28,910 bases of DNA from Deferribacterales bacterium UBA4806 (GCA_002402635.1 DHGE01000170.1:1-28910), one strand, 5' to 3'; counted from the stretch's first letter, positions 15,269 to 24,680 are shown. Program-made: numbers and translations. Notes: generated from the sequence alone by a model not told the origin.

Positions 15269-16684
15269 TTAATTTAGAATAAATAAACCTGCCACAGTAG
15301 CATTGATATAGGAAGTTAATGTGCCTCCAAGTAATGCTTTTATACCCAACTTTGCCAGGTCATGTCTTCTATCAGGTGCCATACCCCCTATACCCCCTAA
15401 TTGTATAGCAATGGAACTAAAATTAGCAAATCCACATATAGCATATGATGTAATAATGATTGATCTATCAGATAATTGGTACATAATTTGACCTAAATTG
15501 ATAAAAGCAACAAACTCATTTAAGACAATTTTTTCACCTAATATTGTTGCAACACTTAAACAATCGGCAAAAGGGACTCCCATAAGATAGGCTATAGGAA
15601 AGAAAATAAAAGAAAAGATTTTTTCGAGTGATAGATTTATTGGGCTTAAATTTAATAAAGACAAGAGTGAGTCAAGACATGGACCTAAAATATAGTTAAA
15701 CAAAGCAATTAAAGCGATAAAAGCTATAAGCATCCCAGCTATATTTAGTGCAAGATTTAGCCCTTCTAGAGCTCCTCTTGCAGCAGCATCAATAACATTG
15801 GCATCATCCGTTGTTACGTTCATTTTTAAAGTTCCTTTAGTTAAAGGAGTCTCTAGTTCGGGATAGACAATTTTAGCAATAACTATGGCAATCGGTGCAG
15901 CCATGACACTGGCTGTTAAGAGGTGTACGCCTATAGTAGGTCCTATTGTTGGGTGATCTCTTAATAGCCCTATAAAAGCAACTAACACGCTTCCAGATAC
16001 AGTTGCCATCCCCCCTGTCATGAGAACTAAAAGTTCCGATTTCGTCATTTTTGGTACATATGGCCTTACCAAAAGTGGCGCCTCAGTTTGACCTATAAAT
16101 ATATTGGCTGTAGTTGCAAGAGCCTCTGCTCCTGATACTTTTAAGAAGTAATTCATAGCCTTAGCAAATAGTTTTACTATAAATTGAAGTATCCCCAAAT
16201 AATAGCATAGAGCTGAAAGGGAGGAAACAAAAATTACAGTAGGTAGTACGGTAAAAGCAAAAAAGCCTAAGTTGATGTTACCCAAGGTATTTATTAGAGG
16301 GAGTTTCTCTAGTGTTTCTTTAAAGGCTTTAGAAGCTGATAGGTTTTTCCCTAAGTCTCCAAAGACAAAATTCGTCCCCTCATGGGTAAAATCTAATAAT
16401 TTTGTCATGAAAAATGATATTGACTTAAATATTTCTTGCCCAACATAGGTGTTTAAAACAAAAAACCCTAAAGTTAATTGAAGTGTTAACCCCCATAATA
16501 CAAGTTCATAATTAATGTTTTTTTTATTTTGTGACACACTAAAGGCAATGAGCAATAAAATGATTATACCTGTTATACTCTTTATGGAAATATAATAATT
16601 GTTTGATTTATAGATAAAATAAAAGACAAAAAAAATGAGTGTTCCAAAGGGGATAAATATATTCTTTCTAGTTGTATACTTCAT
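15269..16684 (-). CDS. nupC: NupC-type concentrative nucleoside transporter (CNT family)
   Basis: A 471-residue inner-membrane transporter with many hydrophobic segments. The family signatures are clear: GQTEAPLLVRPYVPKMTKSE (around residues 210-230), GSVLVAFIG, and CGFANFSSIAIQLGGIGGMA close to the C-terminus. CNT proteins import nucleosides with protons or sodium. It is longer than E. coli NupC (about 400), mostly through extra N-terminal hydrophobic segments. The start overlaps the phosphorylase gene by 17 bases. It is the uptake step for the catabolic enzymes of the same operon. Confidence 0.95.
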   Translation of the reverse strand: MKYTTRKNIFIPFGTLIFFVFYFIYKSNNYYISIKSITGIIILLLIAFSVSQNKKNINYELVLWGLTLQLTLGFFVLNTYVGQEIFKSISFFMTKLLDFTHEGTNFVFGDLGKNLSASKAFKETLEKLPLINTLGNINLGFFAFTVLPTVIFVSSLSALCYYLGILQFIVKLFAKAMNYFLKVSGAEALATTANIFIGQTEAPLLVRPYVPKMTKSELLVLMTGGMATVSGSVLVAFIGLLRDHPTIGPTIGVHLLTASVMAAPIAIVIAKIVYPELETPLTKGTLKMNVTTDDANVIDAAARGALEGLNLALNIAGMLIAFIALIALFNYILGPCLDSLLSLLNLSPINLSLEKIFSFIFFPIAYLMGVPFADCLSVATILGEKIVLNEFVAFINLGQIMYQLSDRSIIITSYAICGFANFSSIAIQLGGIGGMAPDRRHDLAKLGIKALLGGTLTSYINATVAGLFILN

Positions 16685-17954
16685 ATATTAATGGCTCTGA
16701 AGTAAGTTTTTCATCGTTAATATGAATGTTTTCTTTTAATAAGTTTATTGTTTCTTCTAAATTTTTATCATTGTGATAAATTTTAAGAATTACTTCATCT
16801 TTCTGAACATAATCGCCCAATTTTTTATAAAATTCAAATCCCACTGAGTGATCAATAATATCAGTTTTTACGTTCCTGCCCCCTCCAAGACAAATAAGAG
16901 CATTACCCACATTGAGGGTATTTATATGATTAATATAGCCTTGCCTCGATGATTTTAATTCAATAGTTTTAGCCTTTTCAAAGAGCTTTTCACTATTTTC
17001 TAAGTATCTTATATCACCACCCTGTGCATGGATAACTTTTAAAAAAGTATTGTAGGCTTCTCCTTTCTCAAGAACTGTTTTTGATTTATCATATGCTTCA
17101 TTAAAGGTTTTACAGATGTTTGAAAGTACGAGCATATGTGCTGAAATAGAGAGAGATAGCTCTACTAAATCAGCAATATTTTTTCCTTTTAACACTTGCA
17201 CTGACTCGTGGATTTCTAAGGCATTGCCCACAAAAAAGCCTAATGGCTGATTCATGTTAGTAATTAGGGCTTTTGCCTTCATTGGTATATATTTTGCGAC
17301 ATTGCATAAATTATGAGCCAAAGTTCTTGCCTCAGCTGTGGTTTTCATAAAAGCGCCATTGCCACATTTAATATCAAAAACAATTGCATTTGCATATTTT
17401 TTACTTAAGATGCTAGCTGTAATTAATTCTTTAGATTCTACAGTTCCAGTTACATCTCTTAGTGCATATATTTTTTTATCAGCTGGAGCTAAATCTTCAG
17501 TTTGGCCTATAAAAAAAAGTCCATATTCCTGTAGTAGCTTAATTGCTTCATTTAATTTTAAATTTACATTCATTCCAGGAATGGACTCTAATTTATCAAG
17601 AGTGCCTCCAGTGTGACCTAATCCTCTGCCAGAAGTCATGGGTGTGTAGCCACCTGCAGCAGCAAAAATTGGTGCCATAATAAAGGACAACTTGTCTCCA
17701 ACACCACCTGTGCTATGTTTATCGACAGTAAATAAGTTGCCAAAATCTGGTATAATACCTGAAAATCTCATAGCATTTGTTAGGTTAGCACATTCTTTAA
17801 AATTTAGTCCGTTCAAATAGGAAGCCATTAAAAAGGCAGATACTTGATAGTCAGGAATAAGGTCATCAGTATATCCCTTAATAATAAAATCTATTTCATC
17901 TTTTGTGAGTTCCTTTTTATCTCTTTTTTTTATAATTATGTCAACCATTCTCAT
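16668..17954 (-). CDS. pdp: Pyrimidine-nucleoside phosphorylase / thymidine phosphorylase
   Basis: It releases uracil or thymine from (deoxy)nucleosides by phosphorolysis, giving (deoxy)ribose 1-phosphate. The 428-residue length fits the family (432-440). The N-terminus MRMVDIIIKKRDKKELT is close to that of Bacillus-type pyrimidine-nucleoside phosphorylases. KHSTGGVGDKLS (79-90) binds phosphate and GRGLGHTGGTLDKLESIPG is the family signature. DIKCGNGAFM contacts the sugar. Whether it prefers thymidine (DeoA) or both uridine and thymidine (Pdp) is not settled by eye; the N-terminus favours Pdp. It overlaps deoB by 14 bases and nupC by 17. Confidence 0.95.
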   Translation of the reverse strand: MRMVDIIIKKRDKKELTKDEIDFIIKGYTDDLIPDYQVSAFLMASYLNGLNFKECANLTNAMRFSGIIPDFGNLFTVDKHSTGGVGDKLSFIMAPIFAAAGGYTPMTSGRGLGHTGGTLDKLESIPGMNVNLKLNEAIKLLQEYGLFFIGQTEDLAPADKKIYALRDVTGTVESKELITASILSKKYANAIVFDIKCGNGAFMKTTAEARTLAHNLCNVAKYIPMKAKALITNMNQPLGFFVGNALEIHESVQVLKGKNIADLVELSLSISAHMLVLSNICKTFNEAYDKSKTVLEKGEAYNTFLKVIHAQGGDIRYLENSEKLFEKAKTIELKSSRQGYINHINTLNVGNALICLGGGRNVKTDIIDHSVGFEFYKKLGDYVQKDEVILKIYHNDKNLEETINLLKENIHINDEKLTSEPLIYEVYN

Positions 17955-19119
17955 GAAAAACCTCTTCTATTATTGCTCCATTTATTGGGCGCAATCCAAA
18001 GTATTTTAATATTGTATCACCCACAAATAGAAATCCTTTTTTAGTGCTAAAGGAGTGTGTTGATTCAAATTGTTTGCTATATATTAATAGTGGAACATTT
18101 TCACGCGTGTGATCTGTGCCAGGATAAGTGGGATCGCATCCATGATCTGCAGTAATCATTAATAAATCATTATTAGGTAACTTTTCAATAATATGGGCTA
18201 ACCTACTATCAAACTCTGCTAAAGCTTGAGCAAAACCTGCTACATCATTTCTGTGGCCATAGAGCATATCAAAATCTACGAGGTTTACAAATATAAGGGA
18301 ATTTATATTTGCATTTTGCAAAACATTCAATAAATCATTAATGCATGCACTATTACCTTTTGAGTGAAGTTCAATATCTAAATACTGGTGAGCAAATATA
18401 TCTCCGATTTTGCCTATTCCTATTGTTTTTATATTATTCTTTGTTAAAGTTGCTAAAACATTATTTTCAGGAGGTTTAATCGAAAAATCCTTTCTGTCTG
18501 GCGTTCTAGTGAAATAACCTGGACTACCAGTAAAAGGTCTTGCTATAACTCTAGCAAGTCCATATTCATAGACAGCTACATCAAAAATCTTCTCACATAA
18601 CCCATATAATCTATTTAGAGGAAAGATACTAGTGTGGCAGGCAATTTGTAATACCGAATCTGCTGAGGTATAACAAATGGGCCAACCAGTTTTTAAATGA
18701 GTTTCTCCCAATGTTTTTATTATTTCAGTTCCAGATGCAGGATGTCCCCCTAAATAACCATCTAAATTATTAATTTTGATAAATCTATTTAATAATTCAA
18801 CTGGTAAACCTTCAGGGTATGTATTAAATGGTTTGTTCCTTATTATTCCCATTAATTCCCAGTGCCCTGTTATGGTATCTTTTGCTGAAGATAATTCTTC
18901 TAACATTCCGTAAATGCAATTACTTAAGATGTCATTAGTGTTTTTTTGAATTAATTTGTAAAGGCCTAGTGTTCTAAGATTTATCAAATTAATTCTTGAA
19001 AATTCTATAACATGTTTTAACGTATTAGCTCCCTCATCTCCAAATAATTTGGCATCAGGTGCATTGCCTACACCGCAACCGTCTAAAACTATTAAAATTA
19101 CGCGTTTAAACTTATCCAT
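17941..19119 (-). CDS. deoB: Phosphopentomutase
   Basis: DeoB interconverts (deoxy)ribose 1- and 5-phosphate and belongs to the alkaline phosphatase superfamily with two manganese ions. I use the ATG at 19119 (392 residues); two TTG codons directly upstream could also serve. Motifs are ILIVLDGCGVGNAPDA (8-23, Asp13 a metal ligand), SAKDTITGHWELMGI with the phosphorylated Thr, and MITADHGCDPTYPGTDHTRE near the C-terminus with the remaining metal ligands. The start overlaps the deoC end and the end overlaps the phosphorylase gene, so the three are translationally coupled. Confidence 0.96.
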   Translation of the reverse strand: MDKFKRVILIVLDGCGVGNAPDAKLFGDEGANTLKHVIEFSRINLINLRTLGLYKLIQKNTNDILSNCIYGMLEELSSAKDTITGHWELMGIIRNKPFNTYPEGLPVELLNRFIKINNLDGYLGGHPASGTEIIKTLGETHLKTGWPICYTSADSVLQIACHTSIFPLNRLYGLCEKIFDVAVYEYGLARVIARPFTGSPGYFTRTPDRKDFSIKPPENNVLATLTKNNIKTIGIGKIGDIFAHQYLDIELHSKGNSACINDLLNVLQNANINSLIFVNLVDFDMLYGHRNDVAGFAQALAEFDSRLAHIIEKLPNNDLLMITADHGCDPTYPGTDHTRENVPLLIYSKQFESTHSFSTKKGFLFVGDTILKYFGLRPINGAIIEEVFHENG

Positions 19120-19804
19120 CAACAATTTTCACACTGGCACTTGCACCAATTCTTGATGCTCCAGCACGTAGCATTGCTAGTGCGGTATTATAATCTCTTA
19201 TGCCTCCGCTTGCTTTTATTTGAACTTTATCGCCTAGAATGCTTTTAAAAAGTTTTATGTCATTAACTTCTGCTCCCTTTGGGCCAAAACCAGTAGAAGT
19301 TTTGATATAATCAATATTATTTTCTAATAAAATATTACATAGTTCCTTTTTTTCTTCGTCGTCTAAATAACAAGTTTCTACTATAACTTTTAATGTAGTT
19401 CCTGTTGATTTAATGAGGTTTATTTCATTCTTTACATATTCATAATTTCTGTTTTTTACCATTCCAATATTTACTACCATATCAAGTTCAATTACCCCAG
19501 CATTTTTTAAAATTATAGATTCTGTTTTTTTAACTTCAGGTAGTGTATAGCCATAGGGGAAACCAATAACACTAATTACATTTGTTTTTGAGTTTTTAAG
19601 CAAGTCTATTGCTAAGTTCACATAACAAGGAGGAATGCAAAGTGAAGCAAAATTATACTTTTTGCATTCTTCACTTGCTTTAATTATATCTTTTTCTGTT
19701 GTATCAGGTTTCAATAGAGTATGATCAATAAAGATTGCAAGTTCATGAGGAGCCGGTGTATATCCATTTATAATATCTTCTAATAATTTAGAATGACTAT
19801 CCAT
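19112..19804 (-). CDS. deoC: Deoxyribose-phosphate aldolase
   Basis: DeoC splits 2-deoxyribose 5-phosphate to acetaldehyde and glyceraldehyde 3-phosphate, ending the deoxynucleoside route. The 230 residues form a TIM barrel. Asp108 in VIELDMVVNIG and the lysines Lys168 (IKTSTGFG, the Schiff-base lysine) and Lys197 (IKASGGIR) match the catalytic triad. IDHTLLKPD (27-35) is the family opening motif. Its ATG overlaps the stop of the upstream Cys-rich gene in a TAATG arrangement. Confidence 0.97.
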   Translation of the reverse strand: MDSHSKLLEDIINGYTPAPHELAIFIDHTLLKPDTTEKDIIKASEECKKYNFASLCIPPCYVNLAIDLLKNSKTNVISVIGFPYGYTLPEVKKTESIILKNAGVIELDMVVNIGMVKNRNYEYVKNEINLIKSTGTTLKVIVETCYLDDEEKKELCNILLENNIDYIKTSTGFGPKGAEVNDIKLFKSILGDKVQIKASGGIRDYNTALAMLRAGASRIGASASVKIVDG

Positions 19805-19995
19805 TAGTTATTTATCCTTATAAAATTTTTAAAACTTCTATCATAGGTTTTTTCTGCATCTTTTGGAAAGCAACATGCTGGGAGCTGTTTTTGCTTAAGA
19901 TGATATTGCAGGCAGTCGCAGCAAATGCCCCTTCTGGGACATGGTTCATAGGAACAATTGCAAAATTTTAAATTCCTTTCCTTTTTACATTCCAT
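19804..19995 (-). CDS. Cys-rich small protein, DUF6485-like
   Basis: A 63-residue soluble protein with nine cysteines (3, 12, 14, 19, 25, 26, 28, 41, 42). The pattern FCNCSYEPCPRRGICCDCLQ followed by YH and LPACCFP, then EKTYDRSF, looks like the DUF6485 family, whose role is not known to me. The cysteine spacing suggests a bound metal, probably zinc or an iron-sulfur cluster; this is inference. AGGAGA lies 5-10 bases before the ATG. It is the first gene of the nucleoside operon, translationally coupled to deoC, so a role in that pathway or its regulation is possible. Confidence 0.78.
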   Translation of the reverse strand: MECKKERNLKFCNCSYEPCPRRGICCDCLQYHLKQKQLPACCFPKDAEKTYDRSFKNFIRINN

Positions 19996-20042
19996 TGACT
20001 TCTCCTATTAAGAATAATATTGTTTTTTATTTGATAAAAATA

Positions 20043-20071
20043 ATTATATTATGAAAGATGTTGGTTAGCAA
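20043..20071 (-). promoter_or_regulatory. Putative promoter of the nucleoside operon
   Basis: Read on the minus strand, TTGCTA (20071-20066) and a perfect TATAAT (20048-20043) are 17 bases apart. Transcription would start near 20036, about 40 bases ahead of the first ATG, with the ribosome-binding site in between. I see no clear operator next to it. Confidence 0.5.
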
Positions 20072-20113
20072 GTAAGTATTATTAAAGCTTAATTTTACAA
20101 AAGGAAGGATTAT

Positions 20114-20989
20114 ATGGCTGGAAAGTATAACGAAGGGTATATAAAAGGATATAGGGGAGTAAAACTTTTTCAAAGAAATTGGGTAGTGGAAAATCCTATA
20201 GCCAATGTTATTTTCTTACATGGTTATGGAGATCATTCTGCTAGATATGGGCATTTTGCGGCATTTTTGAATGGTAATAATATTTCCTTTTACACTTTTG
20301 ATTTAAGAGGACACGGCAAATCCGAGGGAGCAAGGTGGAATGTTGAAAATTTTAGTTATTTTGTTAAAGATCTAGATTTGTATATTAATGAAATAAAAGG
20401 ACAGGGTGAATTAAAAAATCTATTTTTTATCGGATATTCCATGGGCAGTACAATATTGCTTAAGTATTTAATTCTTTATAATTTCAATCCATTGGGAGCT
20501 ATACTTATCAGCCCTGCATTTGGGGCATATCTATATAATTTATTTATTCCTGATTCACTTATAAATGTTATGAATTATTTTATAGGGCCAATTGCAAGAA
20601 CTATAGATACTATTGCTTCTTTACCTTTAGTAGGTTCAAAAATTTATGACAAATATTTAACACACAATAGAGCTGAGCTGGAGACATTTAAACAGGATCC
20701 ATTAGTGAATCAAAAATCTTTTAGATTAAGGATGGGTTTAGAGATTTCTAGAAATATAGTGGAAGTAAAAAGAAAAGCTATAAATTTAACATTACCTTTC
20801 CTTATACTTTACGGGAAAGGTGACAGAGTTGTCCCAACAATACCAATAAAAAATTTTTATCTTTCATTGTCAAGTAAAGATAAAAAACTTATTGAATATA
20901 ATGAACTCTATCATGATCTACTACATGAAGTTGATTATGAGAAAGTTTACAATGATGTGTTAAGTTGGATTAAAGTAAGATTAAAATAA
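20114..20989 (+). CDS. Alpha/beta hydrolase, monoacylglycerol lipase/lysophospholipase type
   Basis: A 291-residue cytoplasmic hydrolase of the Hydrolase_4 (serine aminopeptidase S33-like) group. HGYGDHSARY (36-45) holds the oxyanion region and FDLRGHGKSEG (62-72) is typical of monoacylglycerol lipases. The nucleophile Ser109 sits in GYSMGS, Asp237 in YGKGDRVVP, and His267 in YHDLLHE, so the triad is complete. No signal peptide is seen. Likely substrates are lysophospholipids or monoacylglycerols. AAGGAAGGA precedes the ATG. It is divergent from the nucleoside operon and 82 bases ahead of the metal transporter genes, so it is probably not part of either. Confidence 0.88.
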   Translation: MAGKYNEGYIKGYRGVKLFQRNWVVENPIANVIFLHGYGDHSARYGHFAAFLNGNNISFYTFDLRGHGKSEGARWNVENFSYFVKDLDLYINEIKGQGELKNLFFIGYSMGSTILLKYLILYNFNPLGAILISPAFGAYLYNLFIPDSLINVMNYFIGPIARTIDTIASLPLVGSKIYDKYLTHNRAELETFKQDPLVNQKSFRLRMGLEISRNIVEVKRKAINLTLPFLILYGKGDRVVPTIPIKNFYLSLSSKDKKLIEYNELYHDLLHEVDYEKVYNDVLSWIKVRLK

Positions 20990-21013
20990 ATATATTTAGA
21001 TTTTTAATATATA

Positions 21014-21041
21014 TTGACTTTTCTGAATCATTATGTAATTT
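21014..21041 (+). promoter_or_regulatory. Possible promoter of the znu operon
   Basis: TTGACT (21014-21019) and TAATTT (21036-21041) are 16 bases apart. The -10 match is weak. If real, transcription begins near 21048, after the GTG at 21045, which supports the later GTG at 21072 as the znuA start. I could not make out a Zur- or Mur-like palindrome. Confidence 0.35.
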
Positions 21042-21071
21042 AAAGTGACAATATTCAGTAGTGATAAAATA

Positions 21072-21926
21072 GTGAAAACAATTATATTCGTTTTGATTTT
21101 TCTTGTTTTTAACTGTATTCCAGTAAAATCTGAGGAATTAAATGTAACTGTAACTATTTTACCACAAAAATATTTTGTAGAAAAGATAGGTGGTTCATTA
21201 GTAAAAGTGAATGTTATGGTGGACAAGGGTAGCGATCCTCACACATATGAACCTAAACCATCTAAAATGGTAGCATTGTCTAATTCAGATATATATTTTA
21301 CTATTAGTTTACCATTAGAAAAGGTATGGATTGAAAAAATAAGTGGAAGCAATAAAAAATTAAAAATAATAGCTATGGATAAAGGTCTTGAAAAATTAGG
21401 TAACGAACATCATCACAATATTAAACATGATAATCTACAAGAGGATCCACATACTTGGTTAGCTCCAAGCAGGGTTAGGATAATGGCAGAAAATATAAGG
21501 GATGCTTTTATAAAGGAAGATAGCGCAAACAGAAAAATGTATCAGTCTAATTTCTTAAATTTTATTAAAAAAATTAATGAAGTTGATTCTAAGATAGCAG
21601 ATGTTTTTTTACAATGTAAAAAAGAAAAACTTATATTTATGGTATATCATCCTAGCTTTCAATATTTTGCTAAAAGCTTTGGTCTAAATCAGATTGCAAT
21701 AGAAGCAGAAGGCAAAGAGCCTACTCCTAAAGAACTTCAGTTATTAATTAATACTGCAAAAAAGGAAAATATAAAAACGATATTTATAGAGCCACAATCA
21801 TCTAAGAAATCTGCCCAATTCATTGCTAAAGCAATGGGGGCTAAGTTGTTGGAAGTTGATCCGTTAAGTATTAACTGGGGAGACAATCTAATAAAATTTG
21901 CTGAATCGATAGCCTGTGACGAATAA
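21072..21926 (+). CDS. znuA: Zinc/manganese ABC transporter substrate-binding protein
   Basis: A periplasmic metal-binding protein of the cluster A-I (ZnuA/TroA) family. I use the GTG at 21072 (284 residues), because it places the signal peptide VKTIIFVLIFLVFNCIPVKS at the very N-terminus. A GTG at 21045 would add nine polar residues and fall inside the presumed promoter. Expected metal ligands are His57 (DPHTYEP), His127 (EDPHTWLAP), His193 (VYHPSFQYF) and Asp263 (VDPLS). A short His-rich loop, NEHHHNIKHD, precedes the second ligand, as in zinc-specific members, so zinc is favoured over manganese. It overlaps znuC by 11 bases. Confidence 0.92.
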   Translation: MKTIIFVLIFLVFNCIPVKSEELNVTVTILPQKYFVEKIGGSLVKVNVMVDKGSDPHTYEPKPSKMVALSNSDIYFTISLPLEKVWIEKISGSNKKLKIIAMDKGLEKLGNEHHHNIKHDNLQEDPHTWLAPSRVRIMAENIRDAFIKEDSANRKMYQSNFLNFIKKINEVDSKIADVFLQCKKEKLIFMVYHPSFQYFAKSFGLNQIAIEAEGKEPTPKELQLLINTAKKENIKTIFIEPQSSKKSAQFIAKAMGAKLLEVDPLSINWGDNLIKFAESIACDE

Positions 21927-22716
21927 GGCAATAGATGTCAAAAATCTTTATTTTAGTTACAATGGTAGTTCAGTTTTAGAAGATATTAATCTTGTTGTAG
22001 ATAGTGGATCATATATCGCAATATTAGGTCCAAATGGTGGAGGCAAGACCACTCTGCTTAAAATCATTTTATCGATTTTAAGACCACAAAAAGGCATTGT
22101 TAAGGTGTTAGATTCAAATCCACAAGAGAAAAGACATTGTATAGGTTATGTCCCCCAGAATTTGGATGTAAAGAGAGATTTTCCTGTGACTGTGTTTGAA
22201 ATGGTTTTAGCAGGTTTTACAACTGGAAAGTCTTTAGGGTTTATATATACAAAAAATGAAAAAAAGAAGGCTTTGCAAGTTTTGGAAACTGTAGGCGTAG
22301 CTCACTTAGAAGAAAAAAAAATGGGAGAGTTGTCCGGAGGTGAAAGGCAGAGAGTTTACTTAGCAAGAGCACTTGTATCAAATCCTGAGATTTTGCTCTT
22401 AGATGAGCCAACTTCTAATATCGATCCCTATGGTGCTTTTTGTTTTTTAAAATTTTTAGAAACATTGAGAGAAAATAAAACAATTTTAGTGGTAACACAT
22501 GATTTAAGTATTATGGCGACGCAAATTACTTCATTAGCTTGTTTGAATAAAAAATTGTTATATAATGACCAGCCTGTTCTTACTCAAGAGATGTTAACTC
22601 TACTCTATGGTTATCATGATGAGAGTACCTGTGCTATAGGTCGATATGCTATAGAAGAAGCTGCTCATTTAAAGGAATTTAGGGAAAAAACCTTTGACAA
22701 ACATTTTTCAATATGA
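21916..22716 (+). CDS. znuC: Zinc/manganese ABC transporter ATP-binding protein
   Basis: The ATPase that powers metal uptake, 266 residues. The Walker A motif is GPNGGGKTT (38-46), then the Q-loop YVPQNLD, the ABC signature LSGGERQRVYLARAL, Walker B EILLLDEPTS and the switch His in VTHD. The start is GTG, 11 bases inside the end of znuA. The C-terminal 35 or so residues beyond the ATPase core, with two His near the end, have no motif I recognise. Confidence 0.95.
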   Translation: MTNKAIDVKNLYFSYNGSSVLEDINLVVDSGSYIAILGPNGGGKTTLLKIILSILRPQKGIVKVLDSNPQEKRHCIGYVPQNLDVKRDFPVTVFEMVLAGFTTGKSLGFIYTKNEKKKALQVLETVGVAHLEEKKMGELSGGERQRVYLARALVSNPEILLLDEPTSNIDPYGAFCFLKFLETLRENKTILVVTHDLSIMATQITSLACLNKKLLYNDQPVLTQEMLTLLYGYHDESTCAIGRYAIEEAAHLKEFREKTFDKHFSI

Positions 22717-23506
22717 ATTTATACAAAATGCTATTTATTCGTCTATTCTTGCAAGTTTTGCATGTGGAATAATAGGTTCACTAATTATAGTTAACAGGAT
22801 GACATTTTTGGCAGGTGGTATTGCACATGCAAATTATGGTGGAATAGGGTTAGCATTTTATCTAGGATTACCATTATTGCCTGTGTCAACTATTTTTTCT
22901 CTTTTTATTTCATCTTTATTAGCTTTAATTACTTTTAAAGAAAAAGAAAGGGTGGATGCCATTATAGGAGTAATGTGGGCTATGGGGATGGCTCTGGGTA
23001 TTATATTAATTGATATTACACCGGGTTATAATCCTGATATTATGTCGTTTCTTTTTGGCAGCATTCTTGCGGTAACACATTTTGATTTATATATCATGGT
23101 TATTTTAGATATATTTATTATAATGTTTATATTAATATATTATCGTGCAGTATTACTTTTATCATTCGATAGTGAGTATGCATTTACAAGAGGTATAAGC
23201 ACAAGGTTTTTATACTTCTTAATATTAAACATGATAGGCTTATCAGTAGTTATAGTTATGAGAATGGTTGGATTGATTCTTGTAATAGCACTTTTAACAA
23301 TTCCATCTTATTTGGCAGAGAAACTTTCAACATCTTTTATTAATATGATGTTGATATCAATTATTTTATGTTTATTTTTTTGCTTTACAGGAATATTTAT
23401 TTCCTATTTTTTTGATATAACTGCTGGTGCAGCTATTATATCAGTAGCATCTGTAGCCTTTTTAATATTTTATTTTATAAGGATTTTAAGGGCATTCCAA
23501 AAATAA
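22694..23506 (+). CDS. znuB: Zinc/manganese ABC transporter permease
   Basis: The membrane subunit, 270 residues with about eight hydrophobic segments, of the ABC-3 family. FLAGGIAHANYGGIGLAFYLG (about 38-58) is the conserved loop that usually reads LGDALSHAxLPGIA. GLILVIALLTIPSYLA corresponds to the GxLLxxALLxxPAATA region. The start is TTG at 22694, 23 bases inside znuC, with AGGGA upstream; a later start would remove the first membrane segment. It ends 5 bases from the convergent hydrolase gene. Confidence 0.94.
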   Translation: MTNIFQYEFIQNAIYSSILASFACGIIGSLIIVNRMTFLAGGIAHANYGGIGLAFYLGLPLLPVSTIFSLFISSLLALITFKEKERVDAIIGVMWAMGMALGIILIDITPGYNPDIMSFLFGSILAVTHFDLYIMVILDIFIIMFILIYYRAVLLLSFDSEYAFTRGISTRFLYFLILNMIGLSVVIVMRMVGLILVIALLTIPSYLAEKLSTSFINMMLISIILCLFFCFTGIFISYFFDITAGAAIISVASVAFLIFYFIRILRAFQK

Positions 23507-23511
23507 TTTTT

Positions 23512-24639
23512 TTATTGTATCGGTACAAGTTTTTTTATAAGATTTCTTAGGTTAATATAAATTATATGTGTTGGCTCATATATGGATGTGATTTCACCTG
23601 TTTCTGCATCATCTTTGTTTTCAGATAATAGAACGCCGGCAATGTGCCTTTCCACATCAACAAAAGGTACTGTACCATATAAGCCGCTGGACTGAGCATA
23701 AAGGCCGTCGTCGGAAACATTATCTACTATTTCAAGCCATGCTCCTAATCCATATGGGATATTATATATGTCGGGAGCAACATCTATATAGGCATTCCAG
23801 GGATGTTTTAAAATCTTAACATTATCAGTTTGTTTATGCAGCATCTCTTTTACGGTGCTTTTTGATAATATATTTGTTCTTTTGAAAAATCCTTGTCTCT
23901 CAATCATTAAAACAAAATTCCCCAGTTCATCAAGTGTACTTTCTGCGCCACCTGCTATATTAGGATTCTTTACTGGTGAAAGTGGCAGCGATGAGGTATA
24001 TTTTGTATTTTTCATATTTAGAGGTATAGCTATATTATCAGAAAAAATATCTTTCCACTTTTTATCAGTAGTTTTTTCAGCTATATAACCAGCAACCTGC
24101 ATCCCTATGCCGCCATAAGAGAATGATGTTCCTGGTTCAAACAAAAATGGTTCTTTAAGTATTAATTTAGCTGCTTGTTTCATTGTGATAAATGGAATGA
24201 AATTATATGGTTCTTTGTCAGAAAGGCCATGGGTATGAGATAAAAGCTGTCTTATAGTAATATTCCTCTTCAAATCAGCTTCTCTGTCATTTACATCAAT
24301 TAAATCATTTATATGTTTTCCAATAGTGTCGTCAAGGTTTATTGTTCCATCGTCAACTAGTGACATAATAGTTGCAGCAGATAGCCACTTACTTGCAGAA
24401 GCTAATTTTACGATACTATTCTCTGACATTGGCCCGAAAAATTTTCTGCAAGTAAGTTTTTCATCAATATACATTATAAAACCAAGGCCTTTCTCCACTT
24501 TATACTTCGGGTTTTCATATGACGATTCTAATAATTCATATAAAGGTTCGCAGTTAAATTCCGTTGATTCAACGGGTTTAATAAAAAATGCTAATATAAA
24601 TAATACGTATAGAATAAAAATTCTCATTTTGAATATCAT
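23512..24639 (-). CDS. Exported serine hydrolase of the beta-lactamase/esterase (class C-like) family
   Basis: A 375-residue protein with a signal peptide (hydrophobic 6-20, cleavage likely after VES). It follows the PF00144 plan. SASK (81-84) is the SxxK motif with the nucleophile Ser81 and Lys84. TIRQLLSHTHGL (128-139) is a strong family marker. FEPGTSFSYGGIGMQVAGYI (168-187) holds Tyr175, with Gly where YxN would have Asn. SSGLYGTVPF near 318 stands in for the HxG/KTG motif. Members include esterases, D-aminopeptidases and peptidoglycan-acting enzymes; the YGG form suggests an esterase or peptidase more than a true beta-lactamase. It has its own promoter. The ATG at 24627 is an alternative start. 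Confidence 0.87.
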   Translation of the reverse strand: MIFKMRIFILYVLFILAFFIKPVESTEFNCEPLYELLESSYENPKYKVEKGLGFIMYIDEKLTCRKFFGPMSENSIVKLASASKWLSAATIMSLVDDGTINLDDTIGKHINDLIDVNDREADLKRNITIRQLLSHTHGLSDKEPYNFIPFITMKQAAKLILKEPFLFEPGTSFSYGGIGMQVAGYIAEKTTDKKWKDIFSDNIAIPLNMKNTKYTSSLPLSPVKNPNIAGGAESTLDELGNFVLMIERQGFFKRTNILSKSTVKEMLHKQTDNVKILKHPWNAYIDVAPDIYNIPYGLGAWLEIVDNVSDDGLYAQSSGLYGTVPFVDVERHIAGVLLSENKDDAETGEITSIYEPTHIIYINLRNLIKKLVPIQ

Positions 24640-24680
24640 GTTTATAATAGTTTCGGGAATCTTTTTATTTTTGAGAATCT

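Noticed and set aside
21045..21071. Earlier GTG start for znuA
   Set aside because: It would put nine polar residues before the signal peptide and falls at the presumed transcript start.
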